From Magnolia sinica (taxonomy: Eukaryota > Streptophyta > Magnoliopsida > Magnoliales > Magnoliaceae): 64,000 nucleotides of DNA. Where the stretch lies: NCBI RefSeq assembly GCF_029962835.1, contig NC_080578.1, positions 53,189,001 to 53,253,000 of the forward strand, written 5' to 3'. A program made the position numbers and the translations under genes. Below, piece by piece: positions 1-11,167 of the stretch (its first letter is position 1; the number at the start of each line of letters is the position of its first letter). The notes under the pieces were generated by a model that saw only the letters and a program-made list of their open reading frames with translations, made no database searches and had not been told where the DNA came from.

Positions 1-1050
1 CTTCCTTCACCATACTATCATATGGCCAGCTAGATGTCCTAGGGAGCCCAAATAAGTCCTAGATGGACTCTAAGATTAAAATAATCCTACTAGCAACCAA
101 TGTGGGCCCAACACATTTGGGTTAGCTCAATGCGAATAGATGGATCATTCAAATATCAATTGGGTCCAATGATTTGGGTCAACCCACTTAGAGAAGGATG
201 AGAATGGGCCTAACAAAGGGCCTAAGGGAAGGTCACAATGTGGACATTTAACTATCATTGCCCATCAATGTGGACATTTAACCAACATTACTCTGAAGGA
301 GTAGCCCACATAGAGCCAAACATATAGTGGGGCCCGTAGCCTCACACAAGGGCCTCATATACAACATAATGGGCCTCACACAAGGGCCTAATATACTTCA
401 CAATAGGCCTCACATAAGGGCCTATTAAAACAACCATAGCCCTCATAATGGCTGAAAAATATATGGGCTTCCCTTAATTAATCTCATACATTAATATTGG
501 GCCTCTTGGGTCAGCCCATAGCCCACATACATCAATATTGGGCCTCTTGGGTCAGCCCATAGCCCACATACATCACGGTAGACCACATAGGGTAGCTCAA
601 AGCCTAGAAAATGATAAGATAGGCTTAATCTAGCCCTTCCTACATGGTGGCCCTCTTTAGGTAGCCCATAGGCTCCAAAAATATAGCTAGGCCAAGTGTA
701 CAACATACCCCACATAGTGGTTTACAATTCAGCCCATGAAGTCTACCATAATGGATGGATAACACCTCACCAATAGGAATTTTTAAGGCTGGATATTCAG
801 CCCATCTAGCCCATTAAACATCCAAAAAATCTGGGCAGTCTGTCCCTTATACAATTAAATGAAAGGTGGACATAACAAGGCATCAAAGGGCCTAAATTCT
901 GGTCAACATGAAGGTGCATATCATACAAGGAAGTGGACCTACTGTTGGACTTTTGGTCCAGCAACAGTCCAGTCAATCTAGACATTCAAGGGCTAGATGG
1001 TTGAAGGAAAAAATGCATCAATTGGGTCACAGATTTATCGTGGCGGGCCT
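1..1050. other. intergenic DNA with degenerate GGGCC-rich short repeats
   Basis: No coding region is supported here. Short motifs such as GGGCCT, CACACAAGGGCC and TCAGCCCA recur irregularly, especially at 330-430 and 490-580. The open frames that cross it are repeat translations without a recognisable domain. Confidence 0.6.
493..574. repeat. two-copy tandem repeat, 41-bp unit
   Basis: The unit beginning AATATTGGGCCTCTTGGGTC is repeated head to tail with a period of 41 bp, at 493 and 534. The copies are nearly identical, so the duplication is probably recent. Confidence 0.85.
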
Positions 1051-1054
1051 GCAC

Positions 1055-1740
1055 AATCCAGATCGGCCCCACCCAATGGATAGCTTGGATAAGACACGTA
1101 TAATATGGTGGGCCCACACACCATCATCCAAGGATGGACAGTACGAATATACAATATATACGTTAAGGTGGGCCCCACCCCTACACATGCAGGGTGGGCC
1201 CTGTAGATGGACGGCGTGGCATAAAGCAAATACATTTAAGGTGGGTCCCACCGTCCAGAGTGCTGGACGGTGTGGATAAGACCTATACATCATAGTTGGC
1301 CCTACATAGCACACCATCTAGAGATGGACGGTGTGAATACAGAATACATACATCAAGGTGGGCCCGCCCCCGTATGTGTAGCACGTGTGGGGTGGGCCCC
1401 ACAAGCTGCCAAATGGATGGACGGTATGGACATAACACATACCTCAAGATCAGACCATAGAACTTGCTGATGCCAAATACAACAGCTATATGCTACTAAA
1501 CTACTGGGCTATTGGCCCAGTGTCCAGCAGATGGATGGTGTATATATAAAATACATGCATCACATGTGGGTCCCACGCTCACGTGGCCCACCTGGTTTAG
1601 GTCAAACTGATATTTGTGTTTTTCTTTCATATAGTCCAGCAGTTGTTGCTACTAGACGTCTCATGGCTGGACGGTCTAGATGTAATTCATCCATCAAGTG
1701 GGGCCCACGTACATGTGGCCCACCAGCCACATACATCATC
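1055..1740. repeat. divergent tandem array of the GGACGGT...GTGGGCCC module
   Basis: At least eight diverged copies of a module lie here. Each has a TGGACGGT-like start, a spacer, a (A)TACATCA-like core and then GTGGGCCCCAC. Copies begin near 1076, 1133, 1206, 1264, 1323, 1417, 1530 and 1669, so spacing varies between about 55 and 140 bp. The same module occurs singly elsewhere (near 2800, 21230, 60380, 60975, 61800, 62900, 63070 and 63800). Open frames across the array reflect the repeat and are not genes. Confidence 0.65.
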
Positions 1741-1758
1741 ATCATCACCATAATAAGA

Positions 1759-1761
<3 letters not shown>

Positions 1762-1794
<33 letters not shown>
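1762..1794. repeat. (GA)n microsatellite
   Basis: An uninterrupted GA dinucleotide tract of about 32 bp, preceded by AAGAAG. Confidence 0.95.
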
Positions 1795-1795
<1 letters not shown>

Positions 1796-2128
1796 AATAG
1801 AGGAGGGATTCCTCCACTATGAGTTCCTCACATGATCTACACCATACATCACATATGGGTCCCATGCATGCATGGGCCCAACATATCATATAAAAATCTA
1901 AGGTGGGGATACCATCCCCACCATGCAAATGAGGGGTCTAGATGACCCTTAGAAGGCATGGATTAGAGTAAAAACCATCATGGTGGGGTCCATAGAGAAT
2001 GGACCCACCATGGCTCATGCATTCAAGAAGATGGGCCAAAGGCCCCATCTATGGGATCATGGAGGATCTCCATCATGGATTGGTGGGTCCTTTAAGTCCC
2101 CAAGCAAGGAAAAGAAAGATATATAAGG

Positions 2129-2153
2129 TAGAGAGAGAAAGAGAGAGAGAGAG
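2129..2153. repeat. short imperfect (GA)n tract
   Basis: A GA-rich run (GAGAGAGAAAGAGAGAGAGA) with one interruption, about 340 bp downstream of the longer GA tract. Confidence 0.85.
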
Positions 2154-2255
2154 ATCTAACTATAGAAAACACCCTCCTCCAAAGCTCAAGCTCCTTCTTC
2201 CACCAATGGAGTCCTAGTGGGCCAAGGATGATGTTTCAAGGGTTACGATTGGGTT

Positions 2256-2770
2256 TTCGAGTTTGGGGCATGACAGGAGTTGGTATCATGAATAGATAGC
2301 CTTGGTACAACTGATAGCATTCATGAACTTACTAGCATGTTTTCGCATCACTCTAATATTGCATACTTGCATTATTACCTTACGCACACACTTTCACCAC
2401 CCTCTAAGCTTTCTATAAGCTTATGCACGATTGATGTGTACAAGTGACGCTAGGCCGTAGCTGAGTAAGAGTAGGAGCGTGCCGCAGAGCTTCTAGAGCT
2501 TTCGTTATTATTATCGTTGTATTTTCCTTTATGCACATTATACTCAAGTTTCTTATCATAGTGGATTTTATGATGGTGTTCTTGTTATTGTTAGTAGGTT
2601 ATGCTTATTATGGAACAAATTTATATTGAAAATCGTCCTTATAGGATCCGAGGATCGGAACCTGGTATATGGGTGCCGGGAGTCAAGAATGGTGTACTAT
2701 GGAGGCTGTTGGCGTCGGATTCGGTGATCGGGAATTTTGTGAGCTTGGTTTCCGAGTTTGGGACGTGACA
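2256..2770 (+). other. possible LTR-retrotransposon remnant
   Basis: At 2256-2273 the sequence CGAGTTTGGGGCATGACA is followed within six bases by TTGGTATCA, which resembles the end of an LTR next to an initiator-Met primer-binding site. A related string (CGAGTTTGGGACGTGACA) closes the block at about 2752-2769. The block could therefore be a decayed LTR or the interval between two LTR ends. No coding domain is visible and no target-site duplication was found. Confidence 0.25.
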
Positions 2771-2789
2771 TTACAGATGAGACCCACCA

Positions 2790-3110
2790 GATGAACGGCA
2801 TGGATAAGGAACATATATCACGGTGGCGCCCAGCAAAACTGTTGTTGGATGCTACTCTATTGTTTTTTTTTCATTTATTTATTTGTTTATAGTGGAATCT
2901 CTCTGCCACAGGATGGATTGAAAATAAACATTTTGGCAACCTTACAAAGGGTTCAACGATGGACATTTCTACCCACCGATATCGGTGGTGTGGCCCATAT
3001 AAAATTTGGATTATTTTAGTTTTTTGGGGCGGCCCACCTAAAGTGAACTACGACAATGAGATGGATGGTATGGGTTTTGTATAATCACCTGCTTCCTCCC
3101 TAGATTTCAT
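2790..3110 (-). repeat. MITE-like dispersed repeat copy (inverted)
   Basis: The segment holds the inverted form of the dispersed module (ATGAACGGCATGGATAAGGAACATATATCACGG, shown here only as the pattern ACGGCATGGATAA...CATATATCACGG). A body with TGTGGCCCA and GGCGGCCCACC follows, as in copies near 60340-60560 and 63800-64000. Termini and TSD could not be fixed. Confidence 0.35.
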
Positions 3111-3359
3111 TGTGTTGACTTTCCTTGGCGAATCCCCTGACTTTTATGCTTAGTGGATTTCCATTTGGACAATTCTTTTTCAAATGCCTGATTTTCTCCA
3201 ATTCCATCACTTCATCTTTCCTCTGCCTTTCCATTTGGACCTAAATTGTGAATTTTCATTCTCTCGCTCAGAAGATCTTCCCTTAACAACAATGCATCCG
3301 TAAAGGAACCCTGCCACTGTCATTCCTTCTCAACTGATTCAAATAAAGGGTTGAGATAA

Positions 3360-3900
3360 CAATTTCAACATCAATTGTCTCTTTACCATGATAAATAAAA
3401 TATATGAGATTCTCCTACGACTCTGTAAGAGCTTTCAACAGAATTAGTGTTTGGTCTTCTTCGTCGATCTTCACATCCACACTCATCAACTTGCAAAGTA
3501 AGTAATTGAGTGCACTAATATATTCATCAATATCCGATCCATCCGCCATCTTAAGCTTATTGAATTGTTTCTTCATACATAAATGATTACTGAAAGATTT
3601 TGTCATATACAAACTTTCTAACTTCGTTCAAAACCCTACGGTGGTCTTCTGATATAGGACATTATATAGGACATCATCCCCCAAATATAATTGGATCGAG
3701 GTAATCGCCCTCTAATCAAGCTTTTCCCACTCTTCATCGCTCATAAACGCATGACACTTCCTTATACAAAGGAGTGCCAGTTGCAATCCTTGTTGAATAA
3801 AAAAGGACTCGTATCTTCACCTTTCATAGTTCAAAGTTATTTTTTCAAGTGAACTTCTGTCTCATACTTAACAATAAATCCTTTCATCGTCATGTTTCAT
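3360..3900 (-). pseudogene. Ty1/copia gag remnant (UBN2-type)
   Basis: A 65-codon open stretch at 3415-3612 contains KQFNKLKMADGSDIDEYISA and then a DVKIDEEDQTLILLKAL-like segment. This is the typical helical core of copia gag (UBN2 family), where the second motif precedes 'LP.SY'. Upstream toward 3900, pieces in other frames resemble the gag N-terminus (a DEEWEKLD-type motif), so several frameshifts and stops have accumulated. Gag would form the virus-like particle. This copy cannot encode a full protein. The gag fragments of the copia element at 6307 are related. Confidence 0.7.
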
Positions 3901-4430
3901 ATTCAAACTAGAATCATACATCTCTAATACGACTTCTCGGGAGTCACAAAAACAAACTCCGAATTCAGATCACACAAATGGAAGATAAACACGAACAAAC
4001 AAACCAAATAACGCATGATTTTACGTGGAAATACCCTTGTGGGAAATAACCATGGCACAAAGCGACTAGCAATCTATTATGAAAACGAAGGTATAAGAGA
4101 TAGATCAACTTACAAATACAAAAACTCAAGTTTTTTCCCTTCAAAACCCTAGAAACAATACATGCTATTATTGTTCACTCACGTTCTTTACCCCAAACAG
4201 ATATTACACCTATATATATAGTGTTACATTCAGAATAGGAAACAAAATCTGCAATTATGTAAAACTACGAGCACCATCGATTGACATTGATCGAGGAACC
4301 CTCAATTGATCAAGCATTCATATTCAATCAATCAAACATGCTCAAAAGTGTCCAACGAGCAAACTAGAAAAGTCCGAGAATTTCGATCAATCGATTATTT
4401 TGGTGCATTGACCAATGACCTATGTTTCAA
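3360..4430 (-). mobile_element. Ty1/copia retrotransposon 5' remnant (LTR plus start of gag)
   Basis: Reading the minus strand, an LTR-like stretch starts with TGTTGAAACATAGG near 4430 and runs to about 3990. It contains a TATATATA box near 4210-4223 and many ATCGATT/GATCAATTGA short palindromes. A decayed gag region follows to about 3360. The order LTR then gag fits the 5' part of a copia element on the minus strand. The rest of the internal region and the 3' LTR are absent, and no TSD is seen. The PBS has decayed. Confidence 0.55.
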
Positions 4431-4789
4431 CATAGATTAAAGACATCCGATTTCAACAGGCCTATCATATAAACGTCTTAGATCATCAAAAGATGGCCCC
4501 CATCCGCAAGAAACTCTACTCATCTTATGAATCCATCGATTTTTATTTTTATTTATGTACAAATAGTTCAACATAAAATACAAAATAGTAGATCGGATTA
4601 AAAGAAATTCATAATAGTTGGTGAAATCATATACTAACATTGCCCATGGGAGGGAAGTGGGCACTCAGACCGTACCTTTATTTGACCCGCCTAGAGGCCT
4701 GCGATCAGCCCACCCGGATTCTGCATCCGCTAATGAGATACCCAACTCCCAAGTGCGCCCACCATCAATATGACGCCCATCCCGACCTC

Positions 4790-5228
4790 ATTGATCCCAT
4801 TTCTTGAAATAAAGACACCGGGGCAGCTGCACTGGAGTCGAACCACCCGAGTTTCTACGGAAGCTTGTTGGTCAGATCACCCACTGCATATGAGTGGCCT
4901 GACGCCGTCACCCCACTGCCAACATTGTACAATAAGGTTTTGATGTACGCCTTTGGTCCTTTCGGACATGGCTTTCCAGGTCGCAAGTAAACCAATGCAT
5001 AGAAGAGAAACCGCAGAAACTGCTATGAGCTTGTAGTCCTTGTTGTCACCCTTTCGGAATGAGAAGACAAACTGCGGGTGGAATTAACCCGAACATGATG
5101 TATGATAAGCCTGCAACAACCGCATGCTGCAAGGAATTTTCTCTCCGCCCAAGTATTTCTTGGTACCGATCAAGATTTTGTTCGTTTTGATCAATGGCAT
5201 TACATTCTTCATTTTTCAGCTCCCAAAG
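4790..5228 (-). pseudogene. MEB/VIT-family membrane protein gene fragment (last exon)
   Basis: On the minus strand an exon-like block starts after a good acceptor (ATGCTTACAG ending at 5229). It encodes RYQEILGRRENSL, LQHAVVAGLSYIMFGLIPP and, after a frameshift, GDNKDYKLIAVSAVSLLCIG. Further frameshifted pieces follow (AYIKTLLYNVGSG, then KLGWFDSS). From memory these match the C-terminal part of plant 'membrane protein of ER body'-like proteins, which are related to CCC1/VIT iron or manganese transporters. It would carry the last membrane segments. At least two frame changes and a stop just before KLGWF suggest a pseudogene. Upstream exons were not found up to 6300, so it is a partial copy. 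Confidence 0.6.
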
Positions 5229-5234
5229 CTGTAA

Positions 5235-6300
5235 GCATATGTTAATCCGAATTCTGAAGTAATCAGATTTTCTAAAAAGAGGAACGAATTTGTAAAAGAA
5301 CAAAAAAACAAAAGGATCAAGATTACAGGTGTGTTTCATTGCAGCAAATATCATAAAAATTTATGATATTTGGTGCAACTAGACGCACCAAGCAAATCCA
5401 GAAATTCACTTGTAAGGTCTAAGATGCGCAATTCATATGTAACGATGCATTGCTACAACTCCCCAGTTGGGAGTCAACAAAACTAACCAAAGAGAGACAT
5501 TTGTGGTACACGGATATGCAATCTTAACATTCGGCCATATCCAAGTTATGCATCAGATGGGCCATGTCATTAAGACAAGCTGACCCAAAAATCAGGTCCG
5601 TCAAGTCATAAGATGGGGAGGGACGTAGAAAGACCACATATGGTTTTTAAAAATAAAATACAAAATCGTGACAACAATCACAGTCAATGTTGACGTGTTG
5701 CCTGCCTGATGAGTGGACCAACGTGATTGTTGGACCAGGCGATCGACATGTAGATGCTAGGTTAGTGCATGTGGCTGCACTTAAAAAGGTACTCGTGGGC
5801 TTCACCAAAAAGGTCAGAGAAGCATAACATGCTGAATTCTCATCATTCTCCTTTTCCATCCTTGGCGCTCCCTACAATGGGTTGCGGTTTGTCTTGATTT
5901 AAAGGTCTCTAGTTAAGTATAGTGGGCTTGGGTTGCATTGCAATGCTTTTTTTCGATTTCTTTTTCTATTTCTCGATTCTATCAGCTTTGCCTCTTCAAA
6001 TAAAAAATTATCATCTTTCAAAAGGAATAATAATAATAATAATACTACTACTACTACTACTAATAATAATAATAATAATAAAATCAATGGTCAAGGCTGG
6101 GGTGGAAAGTTGTCTTTGTTTTATCATTTGACATTACTCTGCGGTGAAGTAAATGTTGATCGCTTGTGGTGAGGGCAAACATTTCAATTACTCAACGCTA
6201 GGGTGCAAAGTTATACAATCCATTTCGGGCAAACACTTTAGTTACTCAATGCTAGGGCAGAAAGTTGTAAGTTCTAAGTTTTACAAGTTGGGCCAATGTT
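5235..6300. other. intergenic DNA
   Basis: Apart from the trinucleotide microsatellite at 6026-6083 no feature is supported. A short motif, GGGCAAACA(C/T)TT followed by AGTTACTCAA(C/T)GCTAGGG, occurs twice near 6173-6260 as a local duplication. Confidence 0.5.
6026..6083. repeat. compound (AAT)n(ACT)n(AAT)n microsatellite
   Basis: About six AAT units, then six ACT units, then about seven AAT units. Frames through it give poly-Asn/Thr or poly-Ile/Leu and are not genes. Confidence 0.95.
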
Positions 6301-6306
6301 CAAGGA

Positions 6307-6815
6307 TGTTTTTAAAACAGATGTCTTAAATCTGGTCGAGATGTTCGACCAGTCGAGGGACTGGGTCGACTAGTCGAAGGTCCCTTCGACTGGTCGAAGC
6401 CCTCCTTCTACTAGTCGAGGGTTACGCAGATGACATGCGGTTTGTACGTGGACTGCGTAAATTTAAGACGGTTTCTAGGGAGGTGTATAAGTGGGGTTTC
6501 TCCATCTATAAATAGGAGTCCCTAGGGCCATTCTAAGGTATTTTAAGATTTCCTAAAGGTATTCCAATGATTTCTAAAAAGGTTCTAGGGTTATCAAAGG
6601 GTATAGCAAGGGTGAGATTCGAGGTTGTTCAAATCAGGTAAGTCATTTTCTCTTTGTAATTTCTATTTTCATAGTAAAGATCTGTCGCTTTGTGCCATGG
6701 TTTTTTCTGAAAGGTTTTCCACGTTAAATCTTTGTGTTCTCTTGTATTTTCTTGATGGCATTGGATTGCTATCCTAGATCCATCTTTGTGTGATTCCGCA
6801 GAGAAAATCCCAACA
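6307..6815 (+). repeat. 5' LTR of the copia element
   Basis: Starts TGTTTTTAAAACAG and ends CCCAACA, followed by the PBS. It contains a cluster of TCGACTAGTCGA-type palindromes at about 6345-6422 and a TATA-like CTATAAATAGG near 6508-6518. Its partner is at 23809-24296. Confidence 0.92.
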
Positions 6816-6817
6816 AG

Positions 6818-6829
6818 TGGTATCAAAGA
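6818..6829 (+). other. primer-binding site (initiator-Met type)
   Basis: TGGTATCAAAGA, two bases after the 5' LTR, matches the usual plant copia PBS TGGTATCAGAGC except at two or three bases. It would pair with initiator tRNA-Met to prime minus-strand DNA synthesis. Confidence 0.8.
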
Positions 6830-6874
6830 AATCATTAGGGCCGGCAAAGATCTGAATCTGCAGGATTAACGATA

Positions 6875-7085
6875 ATGGGAAGCACTAAGTATGATATTGA
6901 GAAGTACTTAGACAAAAATAACTTTGAGTTATGGAATATTAAAATGATTAGTTCCTTAACCAAGCAAGGCGAGGATGGTGCTCTTGAGGCGAAAAGGTCT
7001 ACCATGACTGATGATGAATGGAATACCATTGATAAGAAAGCCTTATCCTCAATCCATTTATGTCTCACAGATGAGGTTCTCTATA
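6875..7085 (+). pseudogene. copia gag, N-terminal part (split by solo LTR)
   Basis: An open frame from ATG at 6875 gives a gag N-terminus with the motif FELWNIKMISSLTKQG, the usual 'F..W..KM...L..QG' of copia gag. It is followed by TDDEWNTIDKKALSSIHLCL, matching the DEEW..LD.KALS.I...L segment of the family. The frame runs into the solo LTR at 7086 and ends in it. Homology resumes at 11168 after the insert. Gag builds the cytoplasmic particle in which reverse transcription occurs. Confidence 0.85.
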
Positions 7086-7269
7086 TGTAACGCCCTGAAA
7101 ATCGGGGGTCGAGCATATCTCAGCTCCCGAGTTCCAAAACATCACTTATACAACATATGTAATGATGAATGTATGTTGTCTATATTAGTGCATAAAACAT
7201 GAAGTAGATTAAACCAAAACTGCAAACATAATCCAGGGGCCGGTAAAATATGCAAGCTGAAGACTAAAG

Positions 7270-7271
<2 letters not shown>

Positions 7272-7346
<75 letters not shown>
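7272..7346. repeat. (TA)n microsatellite
   Basis: An uninterrupted TA tract of about 75 bp inside solo LTR A, near its sense 3' end. Copies B and C lack a comparable tract at the matching place, so it expanded locally. Confidence 0.97.
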
Positions 7347-7348
<2 letters not shown>

Positions 7349-7974
7349 TCCCTGAGATATGTATGTTCTGCCAGGTCATAATTACAAGTGTTTGTTTCAA
7401 AATATAAGTATAAAAATGAAATAAACCATTATAAAATAAGCCCCGAATCCCCGTAGATCAGGACACGGATCACATGAACCCGCCTGAGAACTGCATAAAG
7501 GAGAACGCCTCCTTATCATCCTCAAACTCCTGCTCTGCCTCATGGGTTGCATCATCATCTGCATCTAAGACAGAGTCTGGTTGGTGTTTAAATACCGTCC
7601 TAGAACGTGGGAGTGAGTGATCAACTCAGTGAAACTATATAGTAAAAGTTAACATGTTATCAATTCAATCAAGTAGTAATGATAAAGCAGTACAATCAAA
7701 CATGTCCTAATTACTCTTGTTAATGCAAGGATGTATGTAGAAGTGATGCATGCCCTCGCCTGCACTCTCTCAGCGTCTTCATCTTACAGTACGCATGACA
7801 ACCTCCCGCAGTGCTCCACAACACCAAAGCACATGCAATGCGGTGCATGAACATGATTACCAAGTTGTTATTAGTCTTTTTCATACAGCAGGATTTGGGA
7901 AGCTAAGGTACCTTCCTTATATCGATTCTTAAACAGTGATCCATTCTAGGGTCGTCAGTCCTAGACAATCTCAT

Positions 7975-8260
7975 ACGATCATATGGTTCAAGGTCGCTAC
8001 AAAGGGCTCGTCACCAATCAATGCATGCCTAATCATACCTTAGTTGCTACAGCAAAGCTCGTCACTTCAATGCAGTATCAAGGTATGCTCGAGGTTACTA
8101 CAAAGGGCTCGTCACCAATCATTGTGGGCCGACAGCACGAATATAGTGTCCCATACCACCATAATCGGTTCACGAGTCTGGTTTGCTCACTGGTCACTAC
8201 GGGGAGGCTCGTCACCCCAGCGTAGGCCGACAGCTCGACCATGGTGTCCCATACCACCAT
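7975..8260 (-). repeat. internal GGCTCGTCACC repeats in solo LTR A
   Basis: Four diverged units carry (A)CTAC(A/G)...GGCTCGTCACC, near 8005, 8059, 8108 and 8207. Some are followed by GTAGGCCGACAGCTCG and GTGTCCCATACCACCAT. The same units appear in copy B (26510-26740, opposite strand) and copy C (50220-50530), so they belong to the LTR family. Confidence 0.75.
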
Positions 8261-9398
8261 GCCCGGCTCATGAGTCTTAGCGGATCGAGGTACCATGGTT
8301 AACGGGATTTGTACTAGTAAGTTTGGTACCCTAGATTCAAACAGTAGCATCCATACATGGTGAACATACATCGGGCTAATCGGGTTACTTGAAGAGCTCG
8401 ACTAGCACGAGCGAACGTTAAGTTGAACGACATGAAGTGCGCAAACACTCCGTGTGGCCAAACCACTACCGACAACCCTAATATGACTCGGGTTCGTCAA
8501 ATACGTCCTACGTGGTGAATGAATCTCAGCCACGATTTCAAAGCTATTACCGATTCCCTGGACCATAACGTGGCCCCATACACATTCAACCATAATAGAA
8601 AACATATTATAAGATACAGGATAACGAGAATCCATACGCATGCATTTCATAAGTAAAGCGGTAAAAGTAACAACTTGTATGGAGGAAATCATACACATAG
8701 TTAACATGGATAATTAGACTAAGCAATTCATGGAGGAAAAAGTATACATTAGTAAGGTAATTGGGATTTCATATCCCAACTGCCTCATGGTTCACACCTT
8801 ACTAAATACGAACTCATTCAGGCATTTTCACAAACACTTGGACTACACTTGGCAACATACATCACATATGTCGGCCCTAGTACATATTAGGGCAAATCCT
8901 TTTAACAAGGAGTTGTCGCATAAATAACAATCATATTCCTACGACAATTAATCTTGGCAAGCACAACGCCAAATTCTAAATGCATACAAACATTTCAACA
9001 AATACATGAATCACACTACTTACAGCATAGACTATCGATATACGTAAAATGAAACAGATATCGCATTTGGCATGTGAAATGGCACTCACGTCAGTAATAA
9101 ATCATTAACTGATATTGAAAGCTTTGAAAACCATAACCTATATGAATATAATCCTCACCTTAAATTAGAAAGTGTGCAACGGATCTGATTTGGACGATAA
9201 GTCTTCGTCAACGGCGACTAGATAACCTAAGGCATGAATTAAATTAGCTACATCAACACTTAAACTATTCTAAGCTCCAAAATAGGTTAGGGTTTAATTG
9301 ACTTACCTAAAAATGAGATTAGAATCGCCGAGATAACGATTCAAAAGTGACAGGTTAGGTACGCAGAGTAACTGGAAGGAATTCCAAGATGATTCACC

Positions 9399-9452
9399 AA
9401 CTTCTCTCTCTCTCTCTTCCTCTCTCTTTTCCTCTCTCTCTCTCTCTCTCTT
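9399..9452. repeat. interrupted (CT)n tract just downstream of the LTR A TATA box
   Basis: CT dinucleotide runs with CCT interruptions. On the sense (minus) strand this is a GA-rich stretch about 60-100 bases after the TATA-like box, and copy B has GAGAGAG runs in the same place (25310-25350). Confidence 0.85.
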
Positions 9453-11167
9453 AGCTAGGGTTTGGAAAATTCGTATGGAATTAGAGAGTAAGGGTTTAAG
9501 GTCTTTATATAAGCCTAAAATTGATGGAATTAGCCCCAGGGCCAAGGTATACTTAGGTTATAACCAAATCGGGTGTATTTCGATCCAATGGAGCATTTCT
9601 GGAGGTCCTTTTACTGAATGCGGTCAGAGTTAAGCTCACTAATAATGGAGATTAAGCAATTTAAGTTTTTAGTTCGATCAGGTTTCCAGATCGTCCATGG
9701 CGGACCAATTTTAGTTCAACGATCACCGAAACTCGATCATGGCCACAAGCACTTTGACACATGTGGGCCATCTTCCCTAATTCGAGGGTGAATTTGGGTC
9801 AGAATCCAACGGTTAGAATGCTTATAAATAGCGCGCAAGCGACACGACTCAGATTACTTAAATTCATATTTATTTTCTAAATAAATTCACCTTTCTCACA
9901 CTCTTCACTCTGGACTCAAGCAAATCGTCTCAGGGCATCATCTGGACTTAATTTTTGAGGTGATTGTAAAGTCCAACTAGGTGGTCATAATTGTCTAAGT
10001 TCATCACTATTGGACTTTCGACGTGCGGTCCAAGTCCAATACGAAGTTTCAAAGTACTCCTGAGAGCAACTGGGTTTAGAGTTGAATCCTAGGTTTCTAG
10101 ATAACGTAGCATTAGTGGTCCTACTCATTTTGGGTCTAGTAGTTCGTATTTAAAGTGGTTCAAGCTAATTCTACCAAGTATTCAGTTTAGTACTTAACCA
10201 AATTCTACCCTAATTATGGCAGAATATGGTCCAAGGGCTATTCTATGCCACGTTTTTGGTACTTCTAGCTATTATATTATTTTAATTATTTTTCTAGTAT
10301 TTCATCATCAAGTTTAACCTGTCTTTACCAAATTTCATGAGATTTCATGTTGTAGAAAAATTCTAAAAATTTCAGAAGCAGCAGCTGTCCAACAAGTGAA
10401 TTTTGGATAGTTGTCACAATAACCTACTTTAAACTATATTAAATATTTTATTATATTTTTTAAATATTTTTATATAAAACTATCATCATTTATCTTCAAT
10501 CTGGTTTTTGATTCACCTAAATCGGAGTTATAACGAGAGAGATATGATTTTTCAAAGTTGGATAAAATGTGCAGAAAAATTACAGAAAACGGGCTGCCCA
10601 ATCTGTTGTACGGACGAGGCCTCGCCAAACCGGCGAGCCCCTCGCCGGTCACTGGACATATGGGTGAGGGCTCGCTCTAGAGGCGATGTCCTCCCCCCCT
10701 GGGTTGCCAAAAACATGTGAGACCCACCCCGGGACTCCCCAAATTGAGTCGTTTGGGCCCACGAGTCCGTCAAGGTATTATCGGGTCTCATTTGCAAACG
10801 GGAATGAGTTACGTGACGTATAATATATGATTTTGGGTAGGAGAAGCTAATATATCCAATTAACCTATCAATTTTGTTATATTCTAAAAGGTTAAGAGTG
10901 AAAAACCTATTTTATCCATTTAGTTACTATTTATGGTAAGTTTTAGTTTCAGTATTGTTCTTCATCATTTATACCCTAGGATTGGTGTGTATTATAAATG
11001 TGCTTAGAAAAATTTAAAGGATAGGATGGTGAAAGATGAGATCGCGAAGGAAAAAGGTTAAAAAGGAACTTTACACTTTGGGATTGAGCTTTGAGAGTGT
11101 TATGGTTGCCCCATTGCCTAAGGAGGTCTAACTCTAGGTTGTTAAAAATCCGGGGTGTTACACTATA

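Larger units (their letters stand above)
7086..11162 (-). mobile_element. solo LTR of a Ty3/gypsy (Tekay/Del-like) retrotransposon, copy A
   Basis: The block starts TGTAACGCCC and ends GGGGTGTTACA. It is flanked by CTATA on both sides (7081-7085 and 11163-11167). No second copy of its ends occurs inside, and no PBS, polypurine tract or coding domain is present, so it is best read as a single 4.08-kb LTR left by LTR-LTR recombination. Read on the minus strand it begins TGTAACACCCCGGATTTTTA, a common start for Tekay/Del chromovirus LTRs. A TATA-like GGCTTATATAAAG lies at 9503-9513, which sets the orientation. Copies B (24537) and C (49358) share its U5 half. The family name is inferred, because no pol is attached. 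Confidence 0.75.

Noticed and set aside
908-1797. Overlapping open frames on both strands (66-123 codons)
   Set aside because: They follow the tandem module array and the GA tract, and encode low-complexity Trp/His/Pro-rich peptides.
5899-6172. Poly-Leu/Val/Ile and poly-Asn/Thr frames
   Set aside because: They are produced by the trinucleotide microsatellite on either strand.
7209-7400. Poly-Tyr/Ile frame
   Set aside because: It is the (TA)n tract read through.
9303-9545. 80-codon frame with Arg/Glu repeats
   Set aside because: It comes from the CT-rich tract downstream of the LTR TATA box and is not supported as a gene.
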